Assembly: GCF_014653575.1 (NCBI RefSeq)
Contig: NZ_BNAQ01000001.1
Coordinates: 124,001-188,000 of the forward strand
Direction of reading: 5' to 3'
DNA length: 64,000 nucleotides
Source of the DNA: Sphingomonas glacialis
GTDB lineage: Bacteria; Pseudomonadota; Alphaproteobacteria; Sphingomonadales; Sphingomonadaceae
Notes under the pieces: generated by a model
Databases searched by the model: none
Seen by the model: the letters and a program-made list of their open reading frames with translations, nothing else
What the model was told of the DNA's origin: nothing
In this document: one piece after another, positions 63,132 through 64,000 of the stretch
Numbering within the stretch: the first letter of the stretch is position 1
How the letters are laid out: every line of letters begins with the position of its first letter
Position numbers and translations under genes: made by a program

Positions 63132-64000
63132 ATGTTTCTCGGAATCGATATCGGCACGTCGGGTGTCAAGGCCGTCGTCCTCGACACGCATGGCGCGGTC
63201 GTCGGCCAGGGCGTCGCGGCGCTCACCGTCCAGCGCCCTCACCCCTTGTGGTCCGAACAGGACCCCGAGGATTGGTGGAAGGCGACGACCGCCGCAGTGC
63301 TCGCGATCGACCCCGAGGTCCGCCGGTCGGTCCGCGGGATCGGGCTCGCCGGGCAGATGCACGGTGCGACCCTGCTCGGTGCGAACGATAAACCGCTCCG
63401 CTCCGCGATCCTGTGGAACGACGGGCGCTCGTTCGCGGAATGCGCGGCGCTCGAGGAGACCACGGGCGATTTCCGCACCATCGGCGGCAATATCGTGATG
63501 CCGGGCTTCACCGCCCCCAAGCTTGAATGGGTGCGGCGGCATGAGCCTGAGATCTTCGCGCAGGTCGCGACGGTGCTGCTGCCCAAGGATTACGTCCGCT
63601 TGCGGATGACCGGCGAGAAAGCGTCCGACATGTCAGATTCGGCGGGCACGCTGTGGCTCGACGTCGCTGGCCGGCGCTGGAGCGAGACGTTGCTCGCCGC
63701 CTGCGGGCTGACCCAGGCGCAGATGCCGCGGCTGGTCGAGGGCACCGACGTCGCGGGCACCCTGCGCGCCGATATCGCCGAGGCGTGGGGCATTCCGCAG
63801 GTCCCCGTCGCGGGCGGCGCTGGCGACAATGCCGGTGGTGCGGCGGGGGTCGGTGTCGTCACCGACGGCAAGGCCTTGCTATCGCTCGGCACGTCGGGCG
63901 TGATCTTCGTCGCCAACGACGCGTTCCGGCCCAACCCGGCGCGCGCGGTCCACGCCTTCTGCCACTGCCTGCCCGATATGTGGCACCAGATGTCGGTCCA
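63132..64000 (+). CDS. xylB: Xylulokinase (partial, 3' end beyond the window)
   Basis: At least 289 residues; the gene runs off the right edge. FGGY carbohydrate kinase that phosphorylates D-xylulose to xylulose 5-phosphate. The N-terminus MFLGIDIGTSGVKAVVLDTH is the ATPase phosphate loop. GLAGQMHGATLLG (about 75-87) and ILWNDGRS are substrate residues of XylB, followed by LLPKDYVRLRMTGEKASDMS. ATG 63132 with AGGCAG upstream. With the GH43 gene it completes use of xylose from arabinoxylan. A frameshift beyond 64000 cannot be excluded. Confidence 0.93.
   Translation, partial: MFLGIDIGTSGVKAVVLDTHGAVVGQGVAALTVQRPHPLWSEQDPEDWWKATTAAVLAIDPEVRRSVRGIGLAGQMHGATLLGANDKPLRSAILWNDGRSFAECAALEETTGDFRTIGGNIVMPGFTAPKLEWVRRHEPEIFAQVATVLLPKDYVRLRMTGEKASDMSDSAGTLWLDVAGRRWSETLLAACGLTQAQMPRLVEGTDVAGTLRADIAEAWGIPQVPVAGGAGDNAGGAAGVGVVTDGKALLSLGTSGVIFVANDAFRPNPARAVHAFCHCLPDMWHQMSV

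Overview
The window is a GC-rich (roughly two-thirds G+C by eye), densely coding stretch of an alphaproteobacterial chromosome, most likely from a Sphingomonadales member (Sphingomonas-like). The support is: the lptD-surA-pdxA-rsmA block; a dusB-ntrB-ntrC-ntrY-ntrX-hfq-hflX-mazG block; a fused ispDF; a tandem two-domain Hfq; a very large TonB-dependent receptor of the Xanthomonas/Caulobacter type beside plant-polysaccharide hydrolases; and several families of GC-rich palindromic intergenic repeats.

Layout. 0.3-3.6 kb: guaB, an RsmB-type rRNA methyltransferase and a TPR protein. 3.7-9.3 kb (minus): lptD-surA-pdxA-rsmA, outer-membrane biogenesis plus PLP and ribosome maturation. 9.5-12.5 kb: pepA, holC, ndk and a GNAT acetyltransferase. 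12.5-15.3 kb (minus): purM-purN followed by two small genes. 15.4-21.0 kb: a DUF2066 protein, hda (replication control), ppk1 and ppx (polyphosphate). Then rnd (minus), aspS, a PPK2 kinase, a PepSY-type membrane protein and a beta-carbonic anhydrase (both minus), lipA and ratA. 27.8-30.1 kb (minus): ispDF, a secreted unknown and pncC/cinA. 30.2-41.8 kb: dusB-ntrBC-ntrYX, then rlmJ sitting between ntrX and the hfq-hflX pair, a GNAT and convergent mazG. 41.9-51.0 kb (minus): an RBBP9-like hydrolase, a candidate dif site, a 60-residue membrane protein, an MBL hydrolase, and tatD-metG-holB-tmk-dac-rlpA-mltB. Next come tRNA-Ser(UGA), a class II photolyase and a decayed gene-poor stretch.

53.4-64 kb is a carbohydrate-utilisation locus: a TonB-dependent receptor with a GH28 polygalacturonase on the minus strand, diverging from a CE8 pectin methylesterase lipoprotein, a GH43, a second GH43 and xylulokinase (cut by the window end). 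The divergent promoter region has two near-palindromes, TGTCACCGGTGTCA and TGACACCGGTATCA, each placed on a plausible promoter. A different palindrome, TGGTAGCGCTACCT, precedes the second GH43 and xylB. Together they suggest LacI-family control of pectin and of xylose/arabinoxylan use.

Most notable observations: (i) a palindromic repeat inserted in frame inside ispD that codes for about 28 extra residues; (ii) an Hfq with two consecutive Sm domains of diverged surface residues; (iii) a dif-like site at 42.81 kb, with GGGNAGGG motifs (the KOPS consensus) mostly pointing at it from both sides, which places the replication terminus here; (iv) the paired operators of the pectin locus. No CRISPR array, complete insertion sequence, prophage or antiphage system was seen.
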